Shown piece by piece: positions 1-7,800 of a stretch of DNA of 17,021 nt. Position numbers and translations under genes: made by a program. Every line of letters begins with the position of its first letter. Position 1 is the stretch's first letter. Source of the DNA: CAYSPO01 sp964432945 (GTDB lineage Bacteria > Bacillota > Clostridia > Tissierellales > Peptoniphilaceae); NCBI GenBank assembly GCA_964432945.1, contig CAYSPO010000027.1, positions 1 through 17,021 on the forward strand, in the 5' to 3' direction. The notes beneath the pieces were generated by a model. It did not search any database, was not told the DNA's origin, and saw nothing but the letters and a program-made list of their open reading frames with translations.

Positions 1-55
1 GAGCATCGCCTTGCCAAGGCGAGGGTCGGGAGTTCGAATCTCCTCATCCGCTCCA
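1..55 (+). tRNA. tRNA-Gly (GCC), 3' part only
   Basis: The window opens inside this tRNA. The anticodon stem-loop is complete, with stem TCGCC/GGCGA and loop TTGCCAA, giving anticodon GCC at 13-15. The T-arm GGGAG-TTCGAAT-CTCCT follows. The 3' acceptor strand CATCCGC, discriminator T52 and an encoded CCA (53-55) finish the molecule. The 5' acceptor strand and most of the D-arm lie upstream of the window. It is separated by 5 nt from the next tRNA, so both probably come from one tRNA transcript. Confidence 0.93.
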
Positions 56-60
56 TATAC

Positions 61-134
61 GGCGACATAGCCAAGTGGTAAGGCAGAGGTCTGCAACACC
101 TTTATCCCCAGTTCAAGTCTGGGTGTCGCCTCCA
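61..134 (+). tRNA. tRNA-Cys (GCA)
   Basis: This is a complete 74-nt cloverleaf. The acceptor GGCGACA pairs with TGTCGCC. The anticodon stem GAGGT/ACCTT encloses loop CTGCAAC, with anticodon GCA at 93-95. The T-arm is CCCAG-TTCAAGT-CTGGG, and the CCA end is encoded in the DNA (132-134). It sits directly behind tRNA-Gly and directly in front of a terminator hairpin, so it is the last gene of a tRNA cluster. Confidence 0.96.
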
Positions 135-136
135 TA

Positions 137-160
137 AGCACCTTAATTAAGGTGCTTTTT
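137..160 (+). terminator. Rho-independent terminator of the tRNA cluster
   Basis: A perfect 20-nt palindrome (arms AGCACCTTAA/TTAAGGTGCT, 137-156) is followed by a T-run. It begins 2 nt after the tRNA-Cys CCA end, the expected place for a terminator of the tRNA transcript. Confidence 0.85.
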
Positions 161-186
161 ATTTGCATAAAAATACACAAATAATT

Positions 187-211
187 AAAGCCCCTATAAA
201 ATAGGGGCTTT
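187..211. terminator. Bidirectional terminator between tRNA cluster and csp
   Basis: An 11-bp stem (AAAGCCCCTAT/ATAGGGGCTTT) encloses an AAA loop. It has a T-rich flank on both strands. On the minus strand it lies about 28 nt after the csp stop codon. On the plus strand it backs up the first tRNA terminator. Confidence 0.85.
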
Positions 212-238
212 CTTCTAAATTTTAAGTCTATTATAAAT

Positions 239-442
239 CTATAATTTAACTACATTAGAAGCCTGAGGACCTTTGTCGCCATCAGTAATTTCAAACTCAA
301 CTTCTTGACCTTCGTCTAATGTTCTGAATTCTCCTGTTTCTGGAAGTGCAGAGTAATGTACGAATACATCTTCTCCTTCTTCAGTTGAAATAAAACCATA
401 TCCTTTAGTCGCGTTGAACCATTTAACAGTTCCCTTTACCAT
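239..442 (-). CDS. Cold-shock protein, CspA/CspB family
   Basis: This 67-residue protein is a single cold-shock domain, the normal size for bacterial Csp proteins, which are cytoplasmic single-stranded RNA/DNA binders that melt secondary structure. RNP1 is KGYGFI (13-18) and RNP2 is DVFVHYSA (25-32); the aromatic residues W8, F9, Y15, F17, F27, H29 and Y30 that stack on nucleic acid are present. The start is ATG with a well-placed GGAG. It has its own promoter just downstream of hpt, and no terminator separates the two, so hpt read-through could also reach it. The paralogue letter (cspA to cspE) cannot be told from sequence alone. Confidence 0.95.
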   Translation of the reverse strand: MVKGTVKWFNATKGYGFISTEEGEDVFVHYSALPETGEFRTLDEGQEVEFEITDGDKGPQASNVVKL

Positions 443-488
443 TTAATACACTCCTTAAATATCATTCGTGATCATATATCACATAGAT

Positions 489-518
489 ACTATATCACAG
501 TAGATTGGTAGGTGTCAA
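489..518 (-). promoter_or_regulatory. Promoter of the csp gene
   Basis: Reading the minus strand, TTGACA (513-518) and TATAGT (489-494) are 18 bp apart. The -10 is preceded by TGA, making an extended -10 element. A 9-bp sequence TGTGATATA occurs twice, once overlapping the -10 and once 17 nt further into the leader. The predicted 5' leader is about 40 nt. Confidence 0.8.
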
Positions 519-545
519 CATTTTCCTTTACCTTAATTTAACATT

Positions 546-1058
546 TTAGCTAAAGGTAAAAATGTATGGAGTGTTTCTATAAAATCCTTCATAGTCTAAA
601 CCGTAACCTACTACAAACAAGTCATCTATTTCTTTTCCAATAAAATCAACTTTAAAATCAACTTTTCGTCTAGATGGTTTATCAAGCAATACACACGTTT
701 TCAGTTTTTTAGGTTCTTTAATTTCAAAGTACTTATAAATACTTTCCATAGTGTATCCTGTATCAAAAATATCATCTACAATTAAAACATTTTTATCTTT
801 TATATCTACCCTTACATCAGATAAAATTTCTACATTACCGCTAGATTTTTCTGAATTTTTATAAGATGATGCCGTTAAAAAATCAAGGTACACTTGTATA
901 TCTAACTCTTTAATGAGGTCAGTGCAAAACATAACTCCACCTTTTAATAAGGCAACTACTATTAAATCTTCCCCTTTAAATTCTTCATTTATTTCCTTAG
1001 CTAATCTTGTATTAATCTTAGCTATATCTTCTTTACTTAAAAGTAAATTCTCTTGCAC
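546..1058 (-). CDS. hpt: Hypoxanthine (guanine) phosphoribosyltransferase
   Basis: This type I phosphoribosyltransferase (170 aa) transfers phosphoribose from PRPP to hypoxanthine or guanine in purine salvage, in the cytoplasm. Visible family landmarks are the LLKGG loop (38-42), the flexible-loop TASSY (62-66), the PRPP motif IVDDIFDTG (93-101) and the purine-site stretch ending DFIGKEIDD (about 138-146). The acidic pair of the PRPP motif is Asp-Asp where many homologues have Glu-Asp, a conservative change. The C-terminus is a few residues shorter than in typical homologues of 175-180 aa. The start is GTG, supported by an AAGGGGG ribosome binding site. It overlaps the upstream micro-ORF by 26 nt and belongs to the valS transcript. 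Confidence 0.93.
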   Translation of the reverse strand: MQENLLLSKEDIAKINTRLAKEINEEFKGEDLIVVALLKGGVMFCTDLIKELDIQVYLDFLTASSYKNSEKSSGNVEILSDVRVDIKDKNVLIVDDIFDTGYTMESIYKYFEIKEPKKLKTCVLLDKPSRRKVDFKVDFIGKEIDDLFVVGYGLDYEGFYRNTPYIFTFS

Positions 1059-1197
1059 TCTTGTCCCCCTTGTCTTTTAAATAATCTAGTGATTTATTTA
1101 TCTTTCTTATTTCGACTAATATTTTGTTTAAAGTATACTGCAAACTTATTAAGACTAGTGCTAAAAAAAACAAAAATATAATTGACAAAGTATCCAT
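1033..1197 (-). CDS. Small single-pass membrane protein of unknown function (54 aa)
   Basis: This short ORF fills the gap between valS and hpt. The start is ATG, with GGTGAT (1201-1206) 3 nt before it; that ribosome binding site uses the last G of the valS TAG stop codon. The predicted protein has a very hydrophobic segment at residues 4-20 (LSIIFLFFLALVLISLQ), then a polar, Lys/Glu/Asp-rich heptad-like helix (about 23-45). Its last 26 nt overlap the start of hpt in another frame, and the hpt ribosome binding site lies inside it. Seen: ORF, binding site, topology. Inferred: it is translated and couples valS translation to hpt. I do not recognise a family; it could be a small membrane anchor or mainly a coupling device. 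Confidence 0.65.
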   Translation of the reverse strand: MDTLSIIFLFFLALVLISLQYTLNKILVEIRKINKSLDYLKDKGDKSAREFTFK

Positions 1198-1205
1198 ACA
1201 ATCAC

Positions 1206-3845
1206 CTAATTCAATTTAGATTTTATTGATTCTATACTTATTTCTAACTCTTTAATTAAAGTTTCAAATTTTTCGAGTTTCTCTTTTTCTGCTTCAACTA
1301 CTTGACTAGGAGCGTTTTTTACAAAACCTTCATTGCTTAGCTGTCTATTTGCTCTTTGTAGTTCTTCTTCAGCTTTTTTCTTTTCTTTTTCCATTCTATA
1401 TAATTCTTTTTCATAGTCAATTAAACCATAAATAGGAATAAATAATTCATAGCCACTCTTTACAATGCTAAGAGCTTCTCCATCAAATTTTTTATCTAGG
1501 TATTTAACATCACTTGTAGAAGCAAGAGAGATAAAGAATTGATCATTATTTTCAAATACTTGCTTATGAAGATCATCCGCATGAATATATAGCTCAGCTT
1601 TTTTAGATGGAGCAATATCCATTTCACTTCTAGCGTTTCTTATTCCTGTAATTGCATCTATTATAATTTCTATTTCTGACTTTTCTTTTTCAAAGATTAA
1701 TTCATCGTTAAAAGTTGGCCAGTTGGAATTAATAATCTTGCCATTTGTACTTGGTAGGAAAGAATATATTTCTTCAGTTATAAACGGCATAAATGGGTGA
1801 AGTAATTTTAGAATATTTTTCAAAGTAAATAGTAGCACTGCTTTTGCAGAAGCCTTACTTTCTTCGCTTCCTTTAAATAACCTATCTTTAACAAGCTCAA
1901 TATACCAATCACAGAATTCATCCCACACAAAATTATATAAGTTAGAAGCTGCTATACCAAGTTCATACTTAGATAGATTTATATTCATATTTTCAATTAA
2001 ATATTGTAAATTAGATAAAATCCATTTATCTGATGATTCAAGTTCTAATCCTTCTAATGAATCACTTGAATTTTCATCTAAATGCATTAACACAAATCTT
2101 GATGCATTCCAAAGTTTATTAGCAAAGTTCCTTGAGGATTCTACTTTTTCCATGAAAAATCTCATATCATTTCCAGGTGTGTTTCCTGTTACAAGCATAA
2201 ATCTCAATGCATCAGCACCATACTCACCTATTACTGCAAGGGGATCTATCCCATTACCAAGAGATTTACTGATTTTTCTACCTTCTTGGTCTCTTACTAA
2301 ACCATTTAGGTAAACATCATTAAAAGGAAGTTTTCCAGTCATTTCGATTGACATAAATACCATTCTAATTATCCAGAAGAATATTATGTCATATCCTGTG
2401 ACTAAAACATTAGTTGGGAAAAACTTCTCATATTCTTTAGGATCTTCTGGCCAGCCTAATGTAGAGAAAGGCCATAATCCAGATGAAAACCAAGTATCAA
2501 GAGTATCTTCAAATTGTTTGATATTACTAGACTTACATTTGCTGCATTCTTTAGGTGTTTCTTTACTAACAATAATTTCTCCACAATCTTGGCATTCGTA
2601 AGCTGGTATTCTGTGTCCCCACCATAATTGCCTTGATATACACCAATCCCTAATATTATCAAGCCAATTTAAGTAAATTTTTCCAAATCTATCAGGGTAA
2701 AACTTCAAATCACCATTTAAATATGCTTCTTTAGCTGGCTTTGCGAGTTCTTTCATACTAATAAACCATTGCTTTGAAATTAATGGTTCTATTACAGCAT
2801 CACATCTATCACAATGTCCAACCGCATGATCATGTTCCTCTATTTTAACTAATAAACCAGCTTTATCTAAGTCTGTTATTAATTCTTTTCTAGCTTCGTA
2901 TCTTTCTAAGCCAGAATATTTTCCATAGCCTTCAACAATATATCCCTTTTCATTGATTACAACACATTGACCAAGATTATGTCTAGCTCCTACTTCAAAG
3001 TCATTAGGGTCATGAGAAGGGGTAATCTTAACTGCTCCTGATCCAAACTCTGATTCAACATATGCGTCTTCAATTATTGGAATTTCTCTTTCAACTAATG
3101 GAAGTATAAGAGTTTTACCTATATAGTCTTTGTATCTTTCATCATCTGGATTTACAGCCACAGCTAAATCTCCAAGTAAAGTTTCTGGTCTAGTAGTTGC
3201 AATAATAATACTATCATCGCTATCTTTTATTTTATACCTGATATGATATAGTTTTCCATGTTCATCTTTATGTTCAACTTCAATATCAGATATTGCAGTT
3301 TGACAACTTGGACACCAGTTAACTATTCTGTCTCCCCTATAAATATAGCCTTTCTCATAAAACTTAACAAAAGACTCTAAAACAGCTTTTGAAACATCTT
3401 CATCTAAAGTGAAACTTTCTCTTGACCAATCACAAGAAACTCCTAATTTCTTTAATTGATTTTTAATATTTCCACCATATTCTTCAGTCCAAGCCCAAGC
3501 TTCTTTTAAAAATCCTTCTCTACCTAAGTCTTCTTTATCTATTCCTTGTTTAGCAAGTTTTTCTACTACCTTAGCTTCTGTTGCTATTGAAGCATGGTCA
3601 GTACCAGGCACCCATAGAACTTCATAGCCTTGCATTCTTTTTTGCCTAATTAGAACATCTTGCAGTGTATTGTTGATTGCATGTCCTAAGTGAAGATTAC
3701 CTGTTACATTTGGGGGCGGCATAACCATAGAGTATGGCGGCTTATTACTTTGAGCATCAGCTTTGAAATATTCACCATCTATCCATTCTCTATAGATTCT
3801 TTCTTCGAAATCTTTAGGATCATAGTTTTTATTTAATTCTCTCAT
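1206..3845 (-). CDS. valS: Valyl-tRNA synthetase
   Basis: This class Ia aminoacyl-tRNA synthetase (879 aa, normal length) charges tRNA-Val in the cytoplasm. The HIGH signature is HLGH (52-55) after PPPNVTGN, and the KMSKS signature is KISKS (524-528). Between them lies the CP1 editing domain, which removes mischarged threonine (TTRPETLLGD is visible). Zinc-ribbon-like cysteine pairs include VNWCPSC and CQDCG...CSKC. The anticodon-binding domain follows, and the last 65 or so residues form the typical charged ValRS coiled coil. The start is ATG after a strong GGAGG. A T-box leader and promoter precede it. The next genes downstream are the micro-ORF and hpt with no terminator, so they should be co-expressed with valS. 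Confidence 0.98.
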   Translation of the reverse strand: MRELNKNYDPKDFEERIYREWIDGEYFKADAQSNKPPYSMVMPPPNVTGNLHLGHAINNTLQDVLIRQKRMQGYEVLWVPGTDHASIATEAKVVEKLAKQGIDKEDLGREGFLKEAWAWTEEYGGNIKNQLKKLGVSCDWSRESFTLDEDVSKAVLESFVKFYEKGYIYRGDRIVNWCPSCQTAISDIEVEHKDEHGKLYHIRYKIKDSDDSIIIATTRPETLLGDLAVAVNPDDERYKDYIGKTLILPLVEREIPIIEDAYVESEFGSGAVKITPSHDPNDFEVGARHNLGQCVVINEKGYIVEGYGKYSGLERYEARKELITDLDKAGLLVKIEEHDHAVGHCDRCDAVIEPLISKQWFISMKELAKPAKEAYLNGDLKFYPDRFGKIYLNWLDNIRDWCISRQLWWGHRIPAYECQDCGEIIVSKETPKECSKCKSSNIKQFEDTLDTWFSSGLWPFSTLGWPEDPKEYEKFFPTNVLVTGYDIIFFWIIRMVFMSIEMTGKLPFNDVYLNGLVRDQEGRKISKSLGNGIDPLAVIGEYGADALRFMLVTGNTPGNDMRFFMEKVESSRNFANKLWNASRFVLMHLDENSSDSLEGLELESSDKWILSNLQYLIENMNINLSKYELGIAASNLYNFVWDEFCDWYIELVKDRLFKGSEESKASAKAVLLFTLKNILKLLHPFMPFITEEIYSFLPSTNGKIINSNWPTFNDELIFEKEKSEIEIIIDAITGIRNARSEMDIAPSKKAELYIHADDLHKQVFENNDQFFISLASTSDVKYLDKKFDGEALSIVKSGYELFIPIYGLIDYEKELYRMEKEKKKAEEELQRANRQLSNEGFVKNAPSQVVEAEKEKLEKFETLIKELEISIESIKSKLN

Positions 3846-3866
3846 ATAACCTCCAATTTTAAGAAT

Positions 3867-3900
3867 AATAAAAGCCCCTCGTTATAGGACGAAGGGCTTT
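3867..3900 (-). terminator. Conditional terminator of the valS T-box
   Basis: A 12-bp stem (AAAGCCCTTCGT with ACGAGGGGCTTT, one G-T pair) encloses a 6-nt loop and is followed on the minus strand by TTTTATT. It lies right after the T-box sequence, whose pairing with upstream leader would block it. The valS start codon is about 20 nt further on. Confidence 0.88.
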
Positions 3901-4058
3901 TTCCGTGGTACCACCTATATTTCGCAAAAACTGCGACACTTATAATTTCATAGCTAGAAGACAACTCTTATCCTATACTTATAGGGACTTTTCACCAATT
4001 CCCCCTCGCTTTTATAAGTTAGTCGATAATACCTTCTTCATCGTAGCCTTATTAAATT
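3867..4058 (-). ncRNA. T-box riboswitch leader of valS
   Basis: On the minus strand the leader carries the T-box AGGTGGTACCACGG (3903-3916), which pairs with the 3' end of uncharged tRNA. Stem I can be drawn with CTTATA/TATAAG and TTATC/GATAA helices, a distal hairpin holding a GGTG (GNUG-type) loop, and a basal GCTA/TAGC helix. The 3' side of the specifier loop reads GAGTTGTC, offering valine codon GUU (3963-3965) or GUC (3960-3962). The terminator hairpin is 3871-3900. Uncharged tRNA-Val should favour the antiterminator and switch valS on. The 5' end is placed from the promoter and is approximate. Confidence 0.93.
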
Positions 4059-4064
4059 TTCTTA

Positions 4065-4093
4065 ATTATATAATTATAAACATCTAAAGTCAA
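4065..4093 (-). promoter_or_regulatory. Promoter of valS
   Basis: On the minus strand TTGACT (4088-4093) and a perfect TATAAT (4065-4070) are separated by 17 bp. Transcription would begin near 4058, just before the T-box stem I. Confidence 0.88.
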
Positions 4094-4242
4094 TATTTAA
4101 TTTACAGTTAAATAGCTAAGTATAGCCTTATTTATGATTTCGGTATAAATATCCATAAGCTTTCTTTATATAAATATTTATAAATATATATTCGTAATTT
4201 CTTAACACTTATACATTTAATAACTTTAAATTGATAAAAATG
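4094..4242. other. AT-rich divergent intergenic region
   Basis: Between the valS promoter and the promoter of the PPDK regulator gene there is no credible ORF. The stretch is very AT-rich and contains a perfect 14-nt palindrome of the TATAAATATTTATA type (4169-4182), which may be only a composition effect. I see no other signal here. Confidence 0.5.
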
Positions 4243-4271
4243 TTTTCATTATTGTTAACTTTGTATATAAT
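4243..4271 (+). promoter_or_regulatory. Promoter of the PPDK regulator / ppdK operon
   Basis: A TATAAT -10 (4266-4271) lies 17 bp from a weak -35 TTTTCA (4243-4248), about 30 nt before the start codon. The gene then has GAGGTGA (4291-4297) as ribosome binding site. The -10 is convincing; the -35 matches consensus at four of six positions. Confidence 0.65.
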
Positions 4272-4300
4272 AGGAACTGAGGAATAAATTGAGGTGATTT

Positions 4301-5113
4301 ATGACTACACAACTAATATACATAATCAGCGATTCTTTAGGTGAAACAGCAGAGCAAAATGCTAGAGCTGCAGTTGCACAATTCAAAAAGTTAGATTATG
4401 AAATAAAAAAATTCTCTCATATACGAAGCATGGCAGTGTTAAATGAAGTCTTAAGGATTTTAACTAAAGAAGATCTCCTCTTCTATTCATTGGTTAATCC
4501 TGAGATTAGAAGCCATTTAGAAGGCTATTGTGATGAAAATAATATTACAAGAATAGATGTCTTAACTCAGTCTATTGATGCAATTGCAGAAAAGACAGGA
4601 ATTGAGCCATCTACTAATTCAGGAGCTCTTAGGGAGCTAGATGAAAATTATTTCAAGAGAGTAGAAGCAATTGAATTTGCTGTTAAATATGATGATGGTA
4701 AAGACAATAGAGGAATTTTGAATTCCGATATATGTCTTATTGGAGTGTCTAGAACCTCAAAGACTCCCCTATCTATGTATTTAGCAAATAAAAATTATAA
4801 AGTTGCTAATGTTCCGCTTGTTCCTGAAACAAAACTTCCTAAGGAACTTTTCGAGATAGAAAGTAAGAAAGTAATAGGCTTAACTAACTCACCAGAAAAC
4901 CTAAATAGAATTCGTAAGGAAAGAATGAGATCTCTAGGAATAAATTCTGGATCTTATACTGACCTAGCTAGAATCTTGGAAGAAATAGACTATGCACATG
5001 AAGTAATGAAGAGAATTGGTTGCCCAATTATTGATGTTTCCGAAAAAGCAATTGAGGAAACAGCTGATATAATTATTAATTACATCAAAAGAACAAACAA
5101 TATTATCTTGTAG
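4301..5113 (+). CDS. Pyruvate,phosphate dikinase regulatory protein (DUF299, PDRP family)
   Basis: This 270-residue protein matches the bifunctional kinase/pyrophosphorylase family that inactivates PPDK by ADP-dependent phosphorylation of the threonine two residues before the catalytic histidine, and reactivates it by phosphate-dependent removal (known family biochemistry). Seen here: N-terminal SDSLGETA (10-17), the P-loop-like GVSRTSKTP (148-156) and the C-terminal block LARILEEIDYA (about 222-232). Related proteins that act on phosphoenolpyruvate synthetase share the fold, but the neighbour is ppdK, so PPDK is the likely target. Its TAG stop is part of the AGGAGG binding site of ppdK, so the two are cotranscribed and probably translationally coupled. 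Confidence 0.94.
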   Translation: MTTQLIYIISDSLGETAEQNARAAVAQFKKLDYEIKKFSHIRSMAVLNEVLRILTKEDLLFYSLVNPEIRSHLEGYCDENNITRIDVLTQSIDAIAEKTGIEPSTNSGALRELDENYFKRVEAIEFAVKYDDGKDNRGILNSDICLIGVSRTSKTPLSMYLANKNYKVANVPLVPETKLPKELFEIESKKVIGLTNSPENLNRIRKERMRSLGINSGSYTDLARILEEIDYAHEVMKRIGCPIIDVSEKAIEETADIIINYIKRTNNIIL

Positions 5114-5122
5114 GAGGAATGT

Positions 5123-7747
5123 ATGTCGACAAAATATGTATATTCATTTAATGACGGTAATAAGGACATGAGGTCTTTACTAGGTGGTAAAGGCGCTAAC
5201 TTAGCTGAAATGACAAATTTAGGTCTTAGTGTACCACCAGGATTTACTGTAACCACAGAAGCATGTAACAAGTTTTACGAGGAAAATGAAGTCCTTTGGG
5301 AGTCATTAAAAGAAGAAATTGCAGAGCACATTAAAGAAGTAGAAAACAAAATCGGAAAAAAATTCTCTGATACTGAAAATCCTCTTCTATTCTCTGTAAG
5401 ATCTGGTGCCGTCTTTTCAATGCCAGGAATGATGGACACAATACTAAACCTAGGTCTTAATGATAAGGCTGTTATAGGTTTAGCTGAGTCTACTGGTAAT
5501 GAAAAGTTTGCTTATGACTCATATAGGCGCTTTATACAAATGTTTTCTGATGTTGCAATGGGAATACCTAAGGCACAATTTGATGTAATATTAAATGATA
5601 TTAAAAATAAAGCAAATGTAGAAAATGATTCAGATTTAAGTGTAGAAGACTTAAAAGAACTTGTAGAAAAATACAAAAAACTTTATCTACAAGAAATGAA
5701 TGAAGAATTCCCTCAAGAACCATTAGAGCAATTATATACAGCAACTGAAGCTGTGTTCAAATCTTGGAATAACAACAGAGCAAAAGTTTATAGAAAACTA
5801 AATGGTATTTCTGATGACCTTGGAACTGCTGTAAATATTCAATCAATGGTATTTGGTAATATTGGAGACAATTCAGGAACTGGAGTTGCTTTCTCTAGAA
5901 ACCCATCAACTGGTGAAAATGAACTTTTTGGTGAATACTTAATTAATGCTCAAGGAGAAGATGTCGTAGCTGGAATTAGAACACCAGAAGAAATTCATAC
6001 CCTTAATAAGCAAATGCCAGAAGTTTATGAAGAATTCTTTAATACTGTCCAAAAATTAGAAAACCATTATAGGGATATGCAAGACCTTGAGTTTACTATT
6101 GAAAGAGGAAAATTATATATTCTTCAAACTAGAAACGGTAAAAGAACAGCTCAAGCAGCTGTTACAATAGCTGTTGACATGGTAAATGAAGGCTTAATAA
6201 CAAAAGAAGAAGCAATCGAAAAAATTAATCCAGAAATGCTTTCTCAATTATTACACCCTAACTTTGATCAAGAAGAACTATCAAATGCAACTGCTCTAGC
6301 TACAGGTCTTGCAGCTTCACCTGGTGCAGCTTCAGGAAAGATTTATTTCCATGCTAGTGACAGTGTAAATGCAACTAAAAATGGTGAAAAAACTATAATC
6401 GTTAGACAGGAAACTTCACCGGAAGATATTGAAGGAATGGTAGCAGCACAAGGTATCCTTACTTCTAGAGGTGGTATGACATCTCACGCTGCAGTAGTAG
6501 CTAGAGGAATGGGTAAATGCTGTGTTGCTGGTGCTACAAGTGTAAATGTTAATGAAGAATTAAAAGTTATGAAAATAGGAGATCAAGAGTTCCATGAAGG
6601 CGATGTTATTTCAATAGATGGTTCTACTGGAAAAATATATGCTGGAGAAATCAAAAAAGTTGAACCTGGTCTTTCTGGTAACTTTGAAACATTTATGGAA
6701 TGGACTGATGAATTTAGAAAACTAGATGTTAGAGCTAATGCTGACTCCCCTATGGATGCAGAAACAGCTATTTCATTTGGTGCTAAAGGAATTGGTTTAT
6801 GTAGAACTGAGCATATGTTCTTTAAAGAAGACAGAGTTCTTTATGTAAGACAAATGATTCTTGCTGAAGATTTAGAAACAAGAGAAAAAGCATTAGCTAA
6901 ATTACTTCCAATTCAAGAAGAAGATTTCTATAATATGTTTAAAGTTCTTGGAGACAATCCAATGACTGTAAGACTATTAGATCCACCTCTTCATGAATTC
7001 CTTCCAAGCCATAAAAAAGATTTAGAAAAACTAGCTAATGATTTAAATTTAGATACCAAATACTTATTCGAAAGAGTGGAAGCTCTTGAAGAAGTAAACC
7101 CTATGTTAGGCCATAGAGGTTGTAGACTTGCAGTTACTTATCCTGAAATCTATAGAATGCAAGTAAGAGCTATTATGCAAGCAGCCTTTAGAATGAAAAA
7201 AGAAGGAGTAGTTGTTACTCCTGAAATTATGATTCCTTTAGTATGTGAAGTTAAAGAACTTCAATATGTTAAGGAAGAAGTACTTGATGAAATAGCTTTA
7301 GTTTTCCAAGAACAAAATGACAAGTTAGATTTCCATGTAGGAACTATGTTAGAAATTCCTAGAGCAGCTTTATTAGCTGATCAAATCGGACAAAATGTAG
7401 ATTTCTTTAGCTTTGGTACAAATGACCTTACTCAAATGACATTTGGTTTCTCTAGAGATGACTCTGGAAAATATCTTTCAGAATACGAAGATAAAAAAAT
7501 CTTAGGAAAAAGTCCTTTTGAAACATTAGATATTCAAGGTGTTGGTCAACTTGTTAAACTTGCTGCAGAAAAAGGATTAGAAGGAAATAAAGATCTTCAT
7601 CTAGGAATTTGTGGTGAACATGGCGGTGACCCAGCATCTATAGAATTTTTCCATAGTATAGATCTTGATTATGTTTCTTGTTCCCCATTTAGAGTCCCAA
7701 TTGCTAGATTAGCAGCAGCACAAAGTGCTATTAAAGAAAATAAATAA
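5123..7747 (+). CDS. ppdK: Pyruvate,phosphate dikinase
   Basis: This 874-residue enzyme interconverts pyruvate, ATP and phosphate with PEP, AMP and pyrophosphate in the cytoplasm; in anaerobes it can run in the glycolytic direction and save ATP equivalents. Domains in order: N-terminal ATP-grasp nucleotide-binding domain (GGKGANLAEM at about 22-31; RSGAVFSMPGMMDT at about 93-106), the swivelling phosphohistidine domain with GGMTSHAAVVARG, and the C-terminal PEP/pyruvate TIM barrel ending GICGEHGGDP. The phosphorylated His is residue 455, the regulatory Thr is 453 and the barrel Cys is 830, matching the characterised clostridial enzyme closely. AGGAGG sits 5 nt before the ATG. The gene ends 14 nt before a strong terminator. 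Confidence 0.98.
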   Translation: MSTKYVYSFNDGNKDMRSLLGGKGANLAEMTNLGLSVPPGFTVTTEACNKFYEENEVLWESLKEEIAEHIKEVENKIGKKFSDTENPLLFSVRSGAVFSMPGMMDTILNLGLNDKAVIGLAESTGNEKFAYDSYRRFIQMFSDVAMGIPKAQFDVILNDIKNKANVENDSDLSVEDLKELVEKYKKLYLQEMNEEFPQEPLEQLYTATEAVFKSWNNNRAKVYRKLNGISDDLGTAVNIQSMVFGNIGDNSGTGVAFSRNPSTGENELFGEYLINAQGEDVVAGIRTPEEIHTLNKQMPEVYEEFFNTVQKLENHYRDMQDLEFTIERGKLYILQTRNGKRTAQAAVTIAVDMVNEGLITKEEAIEKINPEMLSQLLHPNFDQEELSNATALATGLAASPGAASGKIYFHASDSVNATKNGEKTIIVRQETSPEDIEGMVAAQGILTSRGGMTSHAAVVARGMGKCCVAGATSVNVNEELKVMKIGDQEFHEGDVISIDGSTGKIYAGEIKKVEPGLSGNFETFMEWTDEFRKLDVRANADSPMDAETAISFGAKGIGLCRTEHMFFKEDRVLYVRQMILAEDLETREKALAKLLPIQEEDFYNMFKVLGDNPMTVRLLDPPLHEFLPSHKKDLEKLANDLNLDTKYLFERVEALEEVNPMLGHRGCRLAVTYPEIYRMQVRAIMQAAFRMKKEGVVVTPEIMIPLVCEVKELQYVKEEVLDEIALVFQEQNDKLDFHVGTMLEIPRAALLADQIGQNVDFFSFGTNDLTQMTFGFSRDDSGKYLSEYEDKKILGKSPFETLDIQGVGQLVKLAAEKGLEGNKDLHLGICGEHGGDPASIEFFHSIDLDYVSCSPFRVPIARLAAAQSAIKENK

Positions 7748-7761
7748 TAATTTTTCAATAA

Positions 7762-7800
7762 AAAATCCCCTGACTCCTTTATAGGATAGGGGATTTTTTT
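7762..7800. terminator. Bidirectional terminator between ppdK and uppP
   Basis: The stem AAAATCCCCT/AGGGGATTTT (7762-7771 with 7788-7797) has a T-run on each strand's 3' side. The loop contains a small extra TCC/GGA helix. On the minus strand it begins at the uppP stop codon. It ends both convergent transcripts. Confidence 0.9.

Noticed and set aside
468..482. CRP/FNR-like operator in the csp leader
   Set aside because: The arms are only 5 bp and the sequence does not fit the usual TGTGA-N6-TCACA spacing on both sides; AT-rich chance is likely.
3905..4087. 60-residue plus-strand ORF over the valS leader
   Set aside because: It lies entirely antisense to the T-box RNA, has no ribosome binding site, and its composition is explained by the structured leader.
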